In this document: piece by piece, positions 52,203-61,498 of the stretch
How positions within the stretch are numbered: position 1 is the stretch's first letter
Layout: every line of letters begins with the position of its first letter
From: Halorubrum sp. CBA1229
GTDB lineage: Archaea > Halobacteriota > Halobacteria > Halobacteriales > Haloferacaceae
NCBI RefSeq assembly: GCF_003721435.2
Contig: NZ_CP054585.1
Location: 1,550,001 to 1,614,000, forward strand
DNA: 64,000 nucleotides
Reading direction: 5' to 3'
The notes under the pieces: generated by a model
What the model was told of the DNA's origin: nothing
Seen by the model: only the letters and a program-made list of their open reading frames with translations
Databases searched by the model: none
Program-made: the position numbers and the translations under genes

Positions 52203-53243
52203 ATGCTCGATTTTTACCGTCATTTGTACCGGACGATCAGGCCCGCCTCGGAGGACGACGACGAGGTCCGCGCCGACGGCGGCGTCGTGAGTGACGGCCC
52301 CGCCGCCGACCCGGCCGAACCGGACCGGGACGTGACGACCCGTCTCAAGGAGAGGCTGGACCGCCGCTTCGGCGTCGACTTCATCGAGTCGTCCGTCTTC
52401 TGGCTCCCGCCGTTCCTGCTGATGGGACTGTTCGTCTACGGTGCGGTCATCTGGAACCTCCTCATATCGCTGACTGACTACGAGCGCTTCGAGAACGCGC
52501 CGGACTACTCGAACCTCGACTTCGAGATGTACACCCGGGCGCTCGCGGACTCCGGCTTCATCGACGCCGCGGTCAACACGCTCATCCTGCTGATCCTGTT
52601 CACGGCGGGGACGCTCGCGATCGGACTCATCTTGGCGATCCTGATCGACAGGGGGATCCGGTTCGAGAACACGTTCCGGACGATCTACCTCCTTCCGATG
52701 AGCCTCTCGTTCGTCGTGACGGCCCAGTTCTGGCTGTGGATCTACAACTACAACAACGGGATCGCCAACAACGTCATCGGGACGTTCGGCTTCGGGCCGG
52801 TGAGCTGGCTCGGCAACCAGGACATCGTCCTCTACGCGATCATCTTCGCGCTGATGTGGCAGTTCTCGGGGTACGCGATGGTCGTCTACCTCGCCGGGCT
52901 CCGCGCGATTCCGACCGAGCACTACGAGGCGGCCAAAGTCGACGGCGCGTCGACGCTGAAGATGTACTGGCGCGTGATCATTCCCCAGCTGAAGGGCGCG
53001 ACCATCAGCGCCGCCGTGGTGCTGATGGTGTTCGGCATGAAGGCCTTCGACTTCCTCTACTCGCTGGTCGGTGGGTACCGGCCGCCGAACGGGGCCGACA
53101 TCCTGGCGACGAAGATGGTGCGTGAGGCGTACGCGAACCTCAACTGGGCGTACGGGTCGGCGATCGCCATCGTCCTGTTCGCGATGGCGCTCAGCGTCAT
53201 CGGCCCCTACCTCGTGTACGAATACCGGAGGGACAACCTATGA
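52203..53243 (+). CDS. Sugar ABC transporter permease, MalF-like
   Basis: 346 residues. A cytoplasmic N-terminus is followed by six membrane helices (about 64-330). The EAA loop EHYEAAKVDGASTLKMYWRV couples to the ATPase. It overlaps the next permease by ATGA. Starts 10 bp after the binding-protein stop. Confidence 0.93.
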   Translation: MLDFYRHLYRTIRPASEDDDEVRADGGVVSDGPAADPAEPDRDVTTRLKERLDRRFGVDFIESSVFWLPPFLLMGLFVYGAVIWNLLISLTDYERFENAPDYSNLDFEMYTRALADSGFIDAAVNTLILLILFTAGTLAIGLILAILIDRGIRFENTFRTIYLLPMSLSFVVTAQFWLWIYNYNNGIANNVIGTFGFGPVSWLGNQDIVLYAIIFALMWQFSGYAMVVYLAGLRAIPTEHYEAAKVDGASTLKMYWRVIIPQLKGATISAAVVLMVFGMKAFDFLYSLVGGYRPPNGADILATKMVREAYANLNWAYGSAIAIVLFAMALSVIGPYLVYEYRRDNL

Positions 53244-54187
53244 GCGACGCAGAACCTCGAACCGACGGTGGCGCGACGACGACGACGACAGCGCGGCTGC
53301 GCCGGACCCTCGATCAGATGACGGCCGGGGACGCCGGCCTGTACGTCGTCCTGCTGTTCGCGGCGGCGTTCTACCTCGTCCCGATCGAGTCCGGGCTGGT
53401 CACCTCGTTCAAGACCGGCACGGCGATCATCGAGACGGCGCCGTTCGCTCCGCCGGGACCGTCCGGGTTCACGTTCGAGAAGTGGCAGACCGCGATCGAC
53501 GCCCTGTTGCGCGGGATGGGGAACAGCCTGCTGTACGCCGTGCCCGCGACGGTGATCTCGGCGTCCGTCGGCAGCATCACGGCGTACGGCCTGACGATTC
53601 CGACCTGGAAGAAGTCGTACAAGGCGCTGGTGCTCATGCTCATCATCGCCGGGATCTTCATCCCGTACCAGGCCGTGCTGGTTCCCCTGACCCAGTTCTG
53701 GTCGCAGTGGGTGCAGCTCGACCAGCTGCTGTCGTTCGTCTGGGCGCTCGGGATCAACAACGACTACGCCGGCATCGTCGAGCTGGTGATCACCCACGTC
53801 GCCTACGGGATCCCCATCTGTACGCTCCTGTTCCGGACGTACTACAAGACGATGAGCGACGAGATGATCGAGTCGGCCCGCCTCGACGGGGCGACGCTCC
53901 GCCGGGTGTACCGGCGGATCGTCCTCCCGCTCTCGGGGCCGATGTTCGCCGTCGTCCTCATCTACCAGTTCACGCAGATCTGGAACGACCTCCTGTTCAC
54001 GCTGGTGCTCGTCTCGACGGAATCGAGCCCTGCGGCGCCAGTCGTGTTGATCCTCGCGGGTCTCGGGACCTCGATGGAGGGACAGGACTTCGCGCTCCGG
54101 ATGGCCGGGGCGTTCTTCGCGGCGCTGCCGACGCTGGCGGTGTACATCCTGTTCGGCGAGGAGTTCGCTGAGGGGGTGGCGGCGTGA
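53240..54187 (+). CDS. Sugar ABC transporter permease, MalG-like
   Basis: 315 residues. The N-terminal helix is GLYVVLLFAAAFYLVP. Six helices in all; the EAA loop MIESARLDGATLRRVYRRIV is near 215-240. Forms the channel with the preceding permease. Confidence 0.93.
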   Translation: MSDAEPRTDGGATTTTTARLRRTLDQMTAGDAGLYVVLLFAAAFYLVPIESGLVTSFKTGTAIIETAPFAPPGPSGFTFEKWQTAIDALLRGMGNSLLYAVPATVISASVGSITAYGLTIPTWKKSYKALVLMLIIAGIFIPYQAVLVPLTQFWSQWVQLDQLLSFVWALGINNDYAGIVELVITHVAYGIPICTLLFRTYYKTMSDEMIESARLDGATLRRVYRRIVLPLSGPMFAVVLIYQFTQIWNDLLFTLVLVSTESSPAAPVVLILAGLGTSMEGQDFALRMAGAFFAALPTLAVYILFGEEFAEGVAA

Positions 54188-54220
54188 CCCGCACGCCGAT
54201 CCCGTCCGGCGACGAGCGCG

Positions 54221-54244
54221 GTCCCGAACGAGCGCGTTCGGGAC
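54221..54244 (+). other. Perfect intra-operonic hairpin between permease and ATPase genes
   Basis: GTCCCGAAC (54221-54229) and GTTCGGGAC (54236-54244) form a 9-bp perfect stem with a GAGCGC loop, flanked on both sides by GAGCGCG copies. Located in the 126-bp gap between the permease and ATPase genes. May attenuate transcription or guide mRNA processing. Confidence 0.55.
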
Positions 54245-54313
54245 GAGCGCGTCCGGAACGCGACGCGGCGCGGCGCACGACCGACCACACGACACCGACC
54301 ACAACTCACAGAT

Positions 54314-55462
54314 ATGGCAACGCTTGAACTCGACTCGATAACGAAGACGTTCCAGGACGGAGACGAGGAGATCGTCGCGGTCGACGACGTGTCGCTGTCG
54401 ATCGACGACGGCGAGTTCCTCGTCGTCGTCGGTCCGTCAGGCTGCGGGAAGTCCACGACGCTCCGGATGATCGCCGGCTTAGAGACGATCACCGCCGGTA
54501 CGCTCAGCATCGACGACCGCGTCGTCAACGACGTGAAGTCGCAGAACCGGGACATCGCGATGGTGTTCCAGTCGTACGCGCTCTACCCGCATATGAGCGT
54601 CCGGCAGAACATGTCGTTCGGCCTCGAGGAGTCGACGGATCTCCCGGACGACGAGATCAATCGCATGGTGTCTGAGACGGGCGAGATGCTCGGCATCTCG
54701 AACCTGCTCGACCGGAAGCCGAGCGACCTCTCCGGGGGCCAACAGCAGCGCGTCGCCCTCGGCCGCGCCATCGTCCGCGACCCCGAGGTGTTCCTGATGG
54801 ACGAGCCGCTCAGCAACCTCGACGCGAAGCTCCGCGCGGAGATGCGCACCGAGCTCCAGCGGCTCCAGAACGACCTCGGCGTGACGACGGTGTACGTCAC
54901 CCACGACCAGACGGAGGCGATGACGATGGGCGACCGGATCGCCATCCTCGACGGCGGCGAGCTCCAGCAGGTCGCGACGCCGCTGGAGTGTTACCACGAG
55001 CCGGCCAACCGGTTCGTCGCGAGCTTCCTCGGCGAGCCGTCGATGAACTTCTTCGACGTGACGCGTGAGGGCGACCGCCTCGTCGGCGATGTCTTCGAGT
55101 ACCCGATCGACGAGGGGATCCAATCGGACCTCGGCGACGCGACCGACCTCATCCTCGGGATCCGCCCCGAAGCGGTCGAGCTCGTCGACGCCGACGGCGA
55201 CCACGAGTTCGAAACGACCGTGGACGTCGTCGAGCCGATGGGCGACGAGAACACGGTGTACCTCCACTTCGACCCCGACGCGGACCCCGAGAGCGCGGCG
55301 ACGCTCGTCGCGACGATAGACGGGTTCAACCGGGTCAGCGAGGGCGACTCGGTGATCGCGCGGATCCCGGAGGACGCGATACACCTCTTCGATCGCGCCA
55401 CGGGCGAGGCGCTCCACAACCGCTCGATGGAGGACGCGGCCGACCAGATCAACCTCGGCTGA
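54314..55462 (+). CDS. Sugar ABC transporter ATP-binding protein, MalK/UgpC-like
   Basis: 382 residues. Walker A GPSGCGKST (near 41), Q-loop VFQSYALYPHM, signature LSGGQQQRVALGRA, Walker B VFLMDEPLSNLD, switch His VTHDQTEAMT. A C-terminal TOBE/regulatory domain follows from about 235. Completes the importer. 126 bp after the second permease. Confidence 0.95.
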   Translation: MATLELDSITKTFQDGDEEIVAVDDVSLSIDDGEFLVVVGPSGCGKSTTLRMIAGLETITAGTLSIDDRVVNDVKSQNRDIAMVFQSYALYPHMSVRQNMSFGLEESTDLPDDEINRMVSETGEMLGISNLLDRKPSDLSGGQQQRVALGRAIVRDPEVFLMDEPLSNLDAKLRAEMRTELQRLQNDLGVTTVYVTHDQTEAMTMGDRIAILDGGELQQVATPLECYHEPANRFVASFLGEPSMNFFDVTREGDRLVGDVFEYPIDEGIQSDLGDATDLILGIRPEAVELVDADGDHEFETTVDVVEPMGDENTVYLHFDPDADPESAATLVATIDGFNRVSEGDSVIARIPEDAIHLFDRATGEALHNRSMEDAADQINLG

Positions 55463-55513
55463 TCGCGGCCGGACGGCGTCGCCGTCCCTTTTAAAGCTCG
55501 CTCGTCCCGCCGG

Positions 55514-56203
55514 TCACCAGTACTTGGTCCGGTCGACCCCCTCCGCCAGCAGCGCCGCGGCGGCGACGTGGGCGTACGCGCTCCACGCGAGCGCGAGGAG
55601 CGCGGCGACGCTCCGCGTGGCCGTCGCCGCGAGCGCGGTCCACGCGACGACGACGAGGACGGTCGCGCCGACCCACGCGAGGAAGTACGAGCTCGAGGCC
55701 GTCCCGCGGAGGGCGTCTCGTCGAAGGCCGGCGCGAAGCCCCTCGCTGACGCTCGCGGCGGCCGCCGACGGGAAGAGGTACGCGCAGGCGACCGTGACGA
55801 GCAGCGCGGCGGTCGAGAGCGCGGCGAGCCCCACGCCGCTCAACGCGCCGGGGACCGTGCCGCTCGCGACGACGTAGCCGACGCCGACGACGGTGACGAC
55901 CGCCGGCGAGAGGTAGACGGCGGCGACGCCGAACAGCCGCCCGGCGAGCCGCGCCGTGGTCTCCGTCGCGACGGGAGGGAACCCCGCTCCCGCGAGCACG
56001 CCGCCGACGAGCCCGAGGAATGCCCCGAGCGGAACGACGGCGAGCAGGAGCGGCGCCAGCAGCGCCCAGTCGGGCCAGAGCGTCGCGGCGAGTCGGAGCA
56101 GCGCGCCGCCGAACAGGAGCGCGGCGAGACACGTCGCGGTGCCGTTCAGCCGCGTCCGGTCCGCGAACGGGTACCGGAGAGCGTCGAGGAACAACTCACT
56201 CAC
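55514..56203 (-). CDS. DUF4013-type membrane protein
   Basis: 229 residues, six hydrophobic segments, beginning FLDALRYPFADR with LLFGGALLRLAATL typical of DUF4013 membrane proteins. Function unknown. Convergent with the ABC ATPase gene. Confidence 0.78.
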   Translation of the reverse strand: MSELFLDALRYPFADRTRLNGTATCLAALLFGGALLRLAATLWPDWALLAPLLLAVVPLGAFLGLVGGVLAGAGFPPVATETTARLAGRLFGVAAVYLSPAVVTVVGVGYVVASGTVPGALSGVGLAALSTAALLVTVACAYLFPSAAAASVSEGLRAGLRRDALRGTASSSYFLAWVGATVLVVVAWTALAATATRSVAALLALAWSAYAHVAAAALLAEGVDRTKYW

Positions 56204-56350
56204 CCCGCGGCCGCTCTGTGGCGGCGCGCGTCGGCCGGCGGTCGGTCGATCGGGACACGTCCGACCCGCTCGGCGTCGGCTCGCAAAACGGTGTCGGTCG
56301 CGCCCGCGAACGGGCCCCTCTGGGTCGTCGCTCGCGCCGCGGTCGGTCGG

Positions 56351-56758
56351 TCACTCGCGGATCCGTTCGACCTCGCGCCGGACCCCCTCGCGGACCCGGT
56401 CGGCGACGTCGTCGCCCCGGTCGACGGTCTCGGCGTCCTCGGTCTCCAGCAGGCGGTCGAGCCGTCGCTCGAACTCCCGCTCGTCGATGTCGCCGCGCGC
56501 GTAGCGCTCGCGGAGCGCCTCCAGCGCCGGGTCGGCCTCCCGCTGGTCGCCGCCGTCGTCCCGATCGGGGAGGGGTCGCGTCAGCGTGTGGAGCACGGGG
56601 AGGGCGACGAACAGCCCGAAGAACCAGACCAGCGGGAGGGTCCACCAGAGCCCGGTGACGAACGGGGCGGCGACGCCGCCGCCCACGACGAGGAGCGCGA
56701 ACACCCGCCGCCAGCGGTGGCGGAGGTTCCACGCGATCCGTGCGGGGAGGCCGGTCAT
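56351..56758 (-). CDS. SHOCT-domain membrane protein
   Basis: 135 residues. Two hydrophobic helices (about 20-58) precede a SHOCT motif (ALEALRERYARGDIDEREFERRLDRLLE, near 77-105). SHOCT domains are short C-terminal oligomerisation-like modules. Function unknown; neighbour genes are membrane proteins. Confidence 0.85.
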   Translation of the reverse strand: MTGLPARIAWNLRHRWRRVFALLVVGGGVAAPFVTGLWWTLPLVWFFGLFVALPVLHTLTRPLPDRDDGGDQREADPALEALRERYARGDIDEREFERRLDRLLETEDAETVDRGDDVADRVREGVRREVERIRE

Positions 56759-56828
56759 GGTCGGGACGACGCCTGCGAGGGGGAAATCGGTTTCGTCGCC
56801 GGGGCGGCGGCGGCCTCCTGCCCCCGTC

Positions 56829-57308
56829 TCACTCTCGGTCGATTCGGATCCGGTCGCCCGGCTCGACGCCGTGGCGCTCGCTCCACCCCCGCGGCACTTC
56901 GAGGACGTACCGGCCGGTGCCGCGGTACCGCGTGTACGGGGCCGACTCCGGCTCCGCCTCGTGGATCTCCGTGACCGTCCCGTTCGGCGCGACGAAGACG
57001 ATGTCCAGCGCGAACGCCATCTCTCGCATCACGTAGGCGTGGTCGTCGCTCTCGCCGTGGACGAACAGCATCCCCTCGCCCTCTGCCAGTTCCTCGGTCG
57101 CCGAGAGCCCGACGTACCGTTTTATAAGCCCGTCGGCGACGCGCGCCTCGACGGTCGCGAGCGACTCGCCGGTCTCCCCGTCGACGGCCTCGACGGTCGT
57201 CGTCTCGTACCCCGTGATCAGGAGGGCCGGGTTCGCCGCGGCGGCGACGATCGCGCCGAGGGCGAGCAGCGCGAGGCCGGCGGCGACCCCGACGAGACGG
57301 CGATTCAC
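56829..57308 (-). CDS. DUF192-domain secreted protein
   Basis: 159 residues. An N-terminal signal/anchor helix is followed by DUF192 with GLMFVF-like EGMLFVHGESDDHAYVMREMAFALDIVFV and the terminal YVLEVPRGWSERHGVEPGDRI. Extracytoplasmic. Function unknown, possibly processing or binding small ligands. Confidence 0.85.
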   Translation of the reverse strand: MNRRLVGVAAGLALLALGAIVAAAANPALLITGYETTTVEAVDGETGESLATVEARVADGLIKRYVGLSATEELAEGEGMLFVHGESDDHAYVMREMAFALDIVFVAPNGTVTEIHEAEPESAPYTRYRGTGRYVLEVPRGWSERHGVEPGDRIRIDRE

Positions 57309-57369
57309 GGGTGATCGTTGCGCCGGAGAAAGAAACCGTTTTCCGCTCCGACCCTGTTTAAACGGGTGA

Positions 57370-57443
57370 GGGCTCGTGGTCTAGCTGGTTATGACGCGGC
57401 CTTTACAAGGCTGAGATCGGCGGTTCGAACCCGCCCGAGCCCA
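57370..57443 (+). tRNA. tRNA-Val (anticodon UAC)
   Basis: 74 nt. Acceptor GGGCTCG pairs with CGAGCCC (57436-57442), with discriminator A at 57443. The anticodon stem CGGCC pairs with GGCTG (one G-U) around loop TTTACAA, giving anticodon UAC. The T-arm contains GGTTCGAACCC-type sequence. No intron. CCA is not encoded. Confidence 0.95.
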
Positions 57444-57445
57444 CT
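57421..57445 (+). other. tRNA-Val 3' end, possible integration-site core (copy 1)
   Basis: The 25 bp covering the tRNA 3' end through ACT recur perfectly at 57553-57577, 132 bp downstream. This is the usual form of an attachment core left when an element integrates into a tRNA gene. Confidence 0.5.
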
Positions 57446-57552
57446 ACCGGCGCCGCGAACACTCCGTGAGCCGCGCCGCTGTGGTTGTTCGAGGGGGGGT
57501 CGAATCCTATCAGTCGCGCGCAGCGAACGCAGTGAGCGAGCACGTCTGATTC

Positions 57553-57577
57553 CGGTTCGAACCCGCCCGAGCCCACT
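57553..57577 (+). other. Duplicate of tRNA-Val 3' end (copy 2)
   Basis: Perfect 25-bp copy of 57421-57445, with no tRNA body before it. The 107-bp spacer holds no integrase but includes GCGAACGCAGTGAGCGAG, a motif like that of the dispersed repeats. Possible attachment-site remnant of a deleted element. Confidence 0.5.
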
Positions 57578-57626
57578 GTTGCTGTCGCGAGCCTTCGAAC
57601 GACAGCGACGCCGTTCCGACTCGCGG

Positions 57627-58562
57627 TCAGGACAGCTGACAGAAGTACCAGTCGCCGTCGTACCGAACGAGCGGGGCGGCCCCGCCGTCCCGCGTCGAGA
57701 GTCGGTCCCGGAGGTCGCCGAACGGCTCCGAGTAGGGTTCACACTCGGCGTACGTTCCGTCGATCGCTCGGTTCACGACGTCCCGTTGCTCGGGCGGAAG
57801 CGAGTCGAGAACGACGCCGCGCCGCTCGCCGACGTGTTCCCTGAACCCGTCCGGTGACGTCGCGACGCGTTCGGTGTTGACGGTCGCGCTCGCGATCGTC
57901 ACCGTCCGTCGCTCCTCGAAGGTCAACCTGAGCGGTACCCCGTCCCACTCCAGATAGCGCGTGTCTCTGCCCGGGATAAACACCGACCGGTCCCGCGCGT
58001 CGGCATCTTCGTACGCGAACACGACCGAGAACGACGTGTAGTGCGGCGCGTGAAGGAGCCCCGGATTCCCGATCGCGCCGCGAAGTGAGTCGCGGTCGTG
58101 AGCGGGTATCTCCGCGACTGAGCGGACCGCTCCGCGGTCGGGGAGCGCGGAGTCGTCGATATCGATTTCGACCGCGTACTCGTAACCGGTCGTCCGCACT
58201 CGGTCGCGCTCCGTCACCCGGAGGCGGTAGTAGCCCGCTCCGGGACCCGCGACGACGTACTCCGTCCGCGGGTCGGGCCGGTAGTAGCCGCGGGCAGTCG
58301 CGTCGCCGGGCTCCGTCTCCAGCGCGTCCGCGACGGTGACTCGCGTCGCGTGCGGCAGTCCGTCGAGCGGCGTGCTGAACTCGTTCGAGACGCCGGTCGC
58401 GGTCGCGTCGTCCAGATCGAGGGTCCCCTCGTCCGAGCCCGGACAGCGGTCCGACCGCGAGATCGGCGAGAGACACCCCGAGAGGGCGGCGGCGGCGGTG
58501 CCGACGCCGCCGATCGCCCGCAGCGCTCGTCGTCGAGTGATCTCCGTTGGAGGGCGGTTCAC
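57627..58562 (-). CDS. Hypothetical Tat lipoprotein
   Basis: 311 residues from the GTG at 58562. Tat-like TRRRALRAIGG and lipobox ending LSGC, then a mature domain with Arg/Asp-rich beta strands and C-terminal FCQLS. No domain is recognised. An ATG at 58682 would add 40 basic residues and is less likely. Facing the tRNA from the opposite strand. Confidence 0.7.
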   Translation of the reverse strand: MNRPPTEITRRRALRAIGGVGTAAAALSGCLSPISRSDRCPGSDEGTLDLDDATATGVSNEFSTPLDGLPHATRVTVADALETEPGDATARGYYRPDPRTEYVVAGPGAGYYRLRVTERDRVRTTGYEYAVEIDIDDSALPDRGAVRSVAEIPAHDRDSLRGAIGNPGLLHAPHYTSFSVVFAYEDADARDRSVFIPGRDTRYLEWDGVPLRLTFEERRTVTIASATVNTERVATSPDGFREHVGERRGVVLDSLPPEQRDVVNRAIDGTYAECEPYSEPFGDLRDRLSTRDGGAAPLVRYDGDWYFCQLS

Positions 58563-58713
58563 GGCGGCAGATCGGTCGCCCCGGTGATATACCCGTGGGT
58601 ATCGCTTCTCCCCTCGCACGCGACGGACGACCGATCTCCACTGCGGGGGTCTCCGCTCCGACCGCGCGGGCATCGTGGCCATCTATTTGAGCCCGACGCG
58701 ACCACCCTTCCGT

Positions 58714-59796
58714 ATGAACGGCATCGAAGTCGCCCTCCGCCTGACGGCCGGGGTCCTGCTCATCCTGGCGAACGGGTTCTTCGTCGCGATCGAGTTCGCC
58801 CTGACCCGCGTCCGCCAGTTCTCGGAGTCGGAGTTCGACGCACCCGGGCTCCGGCGCGCGTGGGAGATGACGCAGGACTTGGAGATCTACCTCACGAGCT
58901 GTCAGGTGGGGATCTCGGCGACCAGCATCGCGGTCGGGATCGTCGCGGAACCGGCGCTCCGCGAGCTCCTCGAGCCGCTGTTCGCGAACACGGTCCTCGC
59001 GTCGGTCGGCGCCGGCGCGGTCGTCGCCTTCGTGATCATCAACCTGCTCCACCTGACGCACGGCGAGCAGACCCCCACCTACCTCGGCGTCGAGCGCACG
59101 AAGTTTGTCGCCCGGTACGGCGCGATGCCGCTCTACTGGTTCGCGAAGCTGCTGTACCCGGTCATCGTCATCGGCGACGGGGTCGCCAAATGGACGCTCC
59201 GCCGCTTCGATATCGAGATGACGGGGGCGTGGCTCGAGACGGAGACCGACCGGGTCGAGTCGCGCGCGGACCTGCGCAACCGGCTCGGCTCGCTCCTCTC
59301 CCGCAGCGACCTCACCGCGGAGCGCCGCGAGGAGGTCCTCAACGCCCTCACGATCGGCGAGATCACGGTCGACACGGTCATGACGCCCCGCGAGGAGGTC
59401 GTCTTCCTCTCGACGACGGCGGACGCGGCGGAGAACCTCGACCGGATCGGCGGCAGCCCGCACACGCGGTTCCCGCTGGTCGACGGCGAGCTCGCCGACC
59501 CGGAGGACTTCCTCGGGATCGTCTACGTCCCGTCCGTCGTCGAGCGGGTCGACGCGCTCCACGAGGGCGCGGCCGCGTTCGAGGACCTGGCCGCCCCGCC
59601 GATGACCCTCGGACCCGAGGCGCACATCAGCGACGCAGTCGACCGGTTTCAGGACGCCAACCAGGAGCTCGCGCTCGTCGTCGACGACGGGCGCGTCGTC
59701 GGACTGGTCACGGCGACGGACGCGCTGGAGGCGGTCGTCGGCGAGATCGAAGACCCGCTCGACATCGCGCTCGACGACCGATCGTCGTCGGCGTGA
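58714..59796 (+). CDS. CNNM/DUF21 and CBS-domain membrane protein
   Basis: 360 residues from the ATG at 58714. The DUF21/CNNM transmembrane domain (LLILANGFFVAIEFALTRVR, helices to about 150, with LTHGEQTPTYLGVERTKF) is followed by paired CBS domains (TVDTVMTPREEVVFLS onward, to VVGLVTATDALEAVVGEI). The family is implicated in Mg2+/Co2+ or ion transport. Confidence 0.9.
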   Translation: MNGIEVALRLTAGVLLILANGFFVAIEFALTRVRQFSESEFDAPGLRRAWEMTQDLEIYLTSCQVGISATSIAVGIVAEPALRELLEPLFANTVLASVGAGAVVAFVIINLLHLTHGEQTPTYLGVERTKFVARYGAMPLYWFAKLLYPVIVIGDGVAKWTLRRFDIEMTGAWLETETDRVESRADLRNRLGSLLSRSDLTAERREEVLNALTIGEITVDTVMTPREEVVFLSTTADAAENLDRIGGSPHTRFPLVDGELADPEDFLGIVYVPSVVERVDALHEGAAAFEDLAAPPMTLGPEAHISDAVDRFQDANQELALVVDDGRVVGLVTATDALEAVVGEIEDPLDIALDDRSSSA

Positions 59797-59841
59797 GGCT
59801 TCGCTCGGCCGGCGTCGGCGTGAGGCTTCGCTCGCTCCCCC

Positions 59842-60651
59842 TCACCGCGCCGTCCAGCCGCCGTCGGCCGCTAGCGTCTCGCCCGTGACGAAGCTCGCGG
59901 CGTCGCTGGCGAGGAACGCGACCGGTCCGGCGATCTCAGTCGGGTCGGCGAAGCGGTCCAGCGGGGTCCGGTCGAGGATCGACCGTCGGAGCCGCTCGTC
60001 CTTCCGGAGCGTTTCGGTGAGGTCGGTCGCGACGTACCCCGGCGCGACCGCGTTCACCCGCACCTCCGGGGCCCAGTCGATCGCCGCGCTCTTCGTGAGC
60101 CCGACGAGCCCGTGCTTCGAGGCGACGTACGGGTGTTGCCTCGGCAGGCCGACCTCGCCGGCGACGCTGGCGACGTTGACGACGCTCCCGCCGGCGTCTT
60201 TTAAATACGGGCCGGCCGCGCGGAGCGTCCGGAACGCGCCCCGGAGGTTCACGTCGAGCACGTCGTCGACCGCCTCGGCCTCGATTTCGGCGGGGTCGCC
60301 GAGCGCGCAGTCGGGGTTGAACCCCGCGTTGTTGACGAGCACGTCGAGCGAGCCGAACGCCGAGACGGTCTCGTCGACGAGCGCGTCCACGTCGCCGTCG
60401 TCCGTCACGTCCGCGGCGATCCCCCGCGCCTCGACGCCCAGATCGCGGGCCTCGGCGGCGACCGCCTCGACCTCCGCCGCCGTCCGCGCCGCCGGGACGA
60501 CCGTCGCGCCGGCGGCCGCCAGCCCGAGCGCGATCGCCCGCCCGATCCCGCGACTGCCGCCCGTGACGACGGCGACCCGCCCCGAGAGGTCCGGCACCGC
60601 GTCTGCCGGGGAACGGGTCGCCTCTCCCGTGGCTGCGTCGCGTTCGGGCAT
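59842..60651 (-). CDS. Short-chain dehydrogenase/reductase
   Basis: 269 residues. Rossmann TGGSRGIGRA (near 31), NNAG, and the catalytic YVASKHG (Tyr-x3-Lys), with the proline-rich VAPGYVATDL loop. NAD(P)H specificity and substrate unknown. Starts 6 bp after the HAD gene stop, so cotranscribed with it. Confidence 0.9.
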   Translation of the reverse strand: MPERDAATGEATRSPADAVPDLSGRVAVVTGGSRGIGRAIALGLAAAGATVVPAARTAAEVEAVAAEARDLGVEARGIAADVTDDGDVDALVDETVSAFGSLDVLVNNAGFNPDCALGDPAEIEAEAVDDVLDVNLRGAFRTLRAAGPYLKDAGGSVVNVASVAGEVGLPRQHPYVASKHGLVGLTKSAAIDWAPEVRVNAVAPGYVATDLTETLRKDERLRRSILDRTPLDRFADPTEIAGPVAFLASDAASFVTGETLAADGGWTAR

Positions 60652-60657
60652 CGCGAC

Positions 60658-61341
60658 TCAGACCCCCAGCGCGTCAGCGAGTTCGTGGATCGACTCGATC
60701 GTGTCGTCCGGCTCGCCGCCGAACGGCTCCCACGGGGTCCCCTTCCGGTCGAGTCGGACCGCCTGCATCCCGGCGTGCGCGGCGCCCATCACGTCGAACC
60801 AGCCGGCGGTGACGTGGACGATCTCGTCGATCGGCGTCCCCGTCCGGGCGGCGCCGTGGCGGTACAGCTCGGCGGCCGGCTTGAACGTCTCCACCTCGTC
60901 GGCGCTGATCGCGTCCTCGACGAGGTCGCCGATGTCGGCGTGGGCCACCATCGACTCGAGCATCTCGGGGTTCCCGTTCGAGAGCACGTACGGCTCGTAG
61001 CCGCCCTCTCGGAGGCGCTCGATCCCAGACCGGACGTCGTCGAACACCTCCAGCTCGTGATACACCGCGAGGATCTCGTCGCGCTCCGCCGCCGAGAGGT
61101 CGACGCCGTGCGCCCGCAGGGCGTACGTCAGCGCGTCCCGGTTCATCTCGTAGAACGGCTGGTAGGCGTCGACGGCGTTCGCGACGAACGTGTACGCCAG
61201 CGACCGCGAGCGCCAGAGCCGCGACACCGGCTCGGGGTCCGCGACGCGGTCGGCCAGCGCGGCCTCGGCCGCCTCGACGTCGACGAGGGTGCTGTACGAG
61301 TCGAACGTCACCGTTCGGACGCGCTCGGGGTCGAACGACAT
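60658..61341 (-). CDS. HAD-superfamily hydrolase (2-haloacid dehalogenase-like, type II)
   Basis: 227 residues from the ATG at 61341. HAD motif I FDSYSTLVD has the nucleophilic Asp; then motif II VLSNGNPEM, motif III Lys in ETFKPAAELY and a motif IV-like region. Dehalogenase or phosphatase substrate unknown. Longer frames upstream lack support. Confidence 0.85.
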   Translation of the reverse strand: MSFDPERVRTVTFDSYSTLVDVEAAEAALADRVADPEPVSRLWRSRSLAYTFVANAVDAYQPFYEMNRDALTYALRAHGVDLSAAERDEILAVYHELEVFDDVRSGIERLREGGYEPYVLSNGNPEMLESMVAHADIGDLVEDAISADEVETFKPAAELYRHGAARTGTPIDEIVHVTAGWFDVMGAAHAGMQAVRLDRKGTPWEPFGGEPDDTIESIHELADALGV

Positions 61342-61498
61342 TCGCGTCGTCCTTCGGCCGCCCCCGTCATGACTCCCCGTGGTCGCCCTCGGCGGGAGCG
61401 CGTCCTTATTCTCCGCGACGGGAGCGCGTCCTCGCTCGCACCCCCACCTCACGAATCTTTATCATCGGTGGGACTCTCGGTCCGGCAACGCGTCCCCC

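Noticed and set aside
57446-57552. A second tRNA in the 107 bp after tRNA-Val
   Set aside because: Only the T-arm and acceptor 3' half recur; no D-arm or anticodon stem can be formed.
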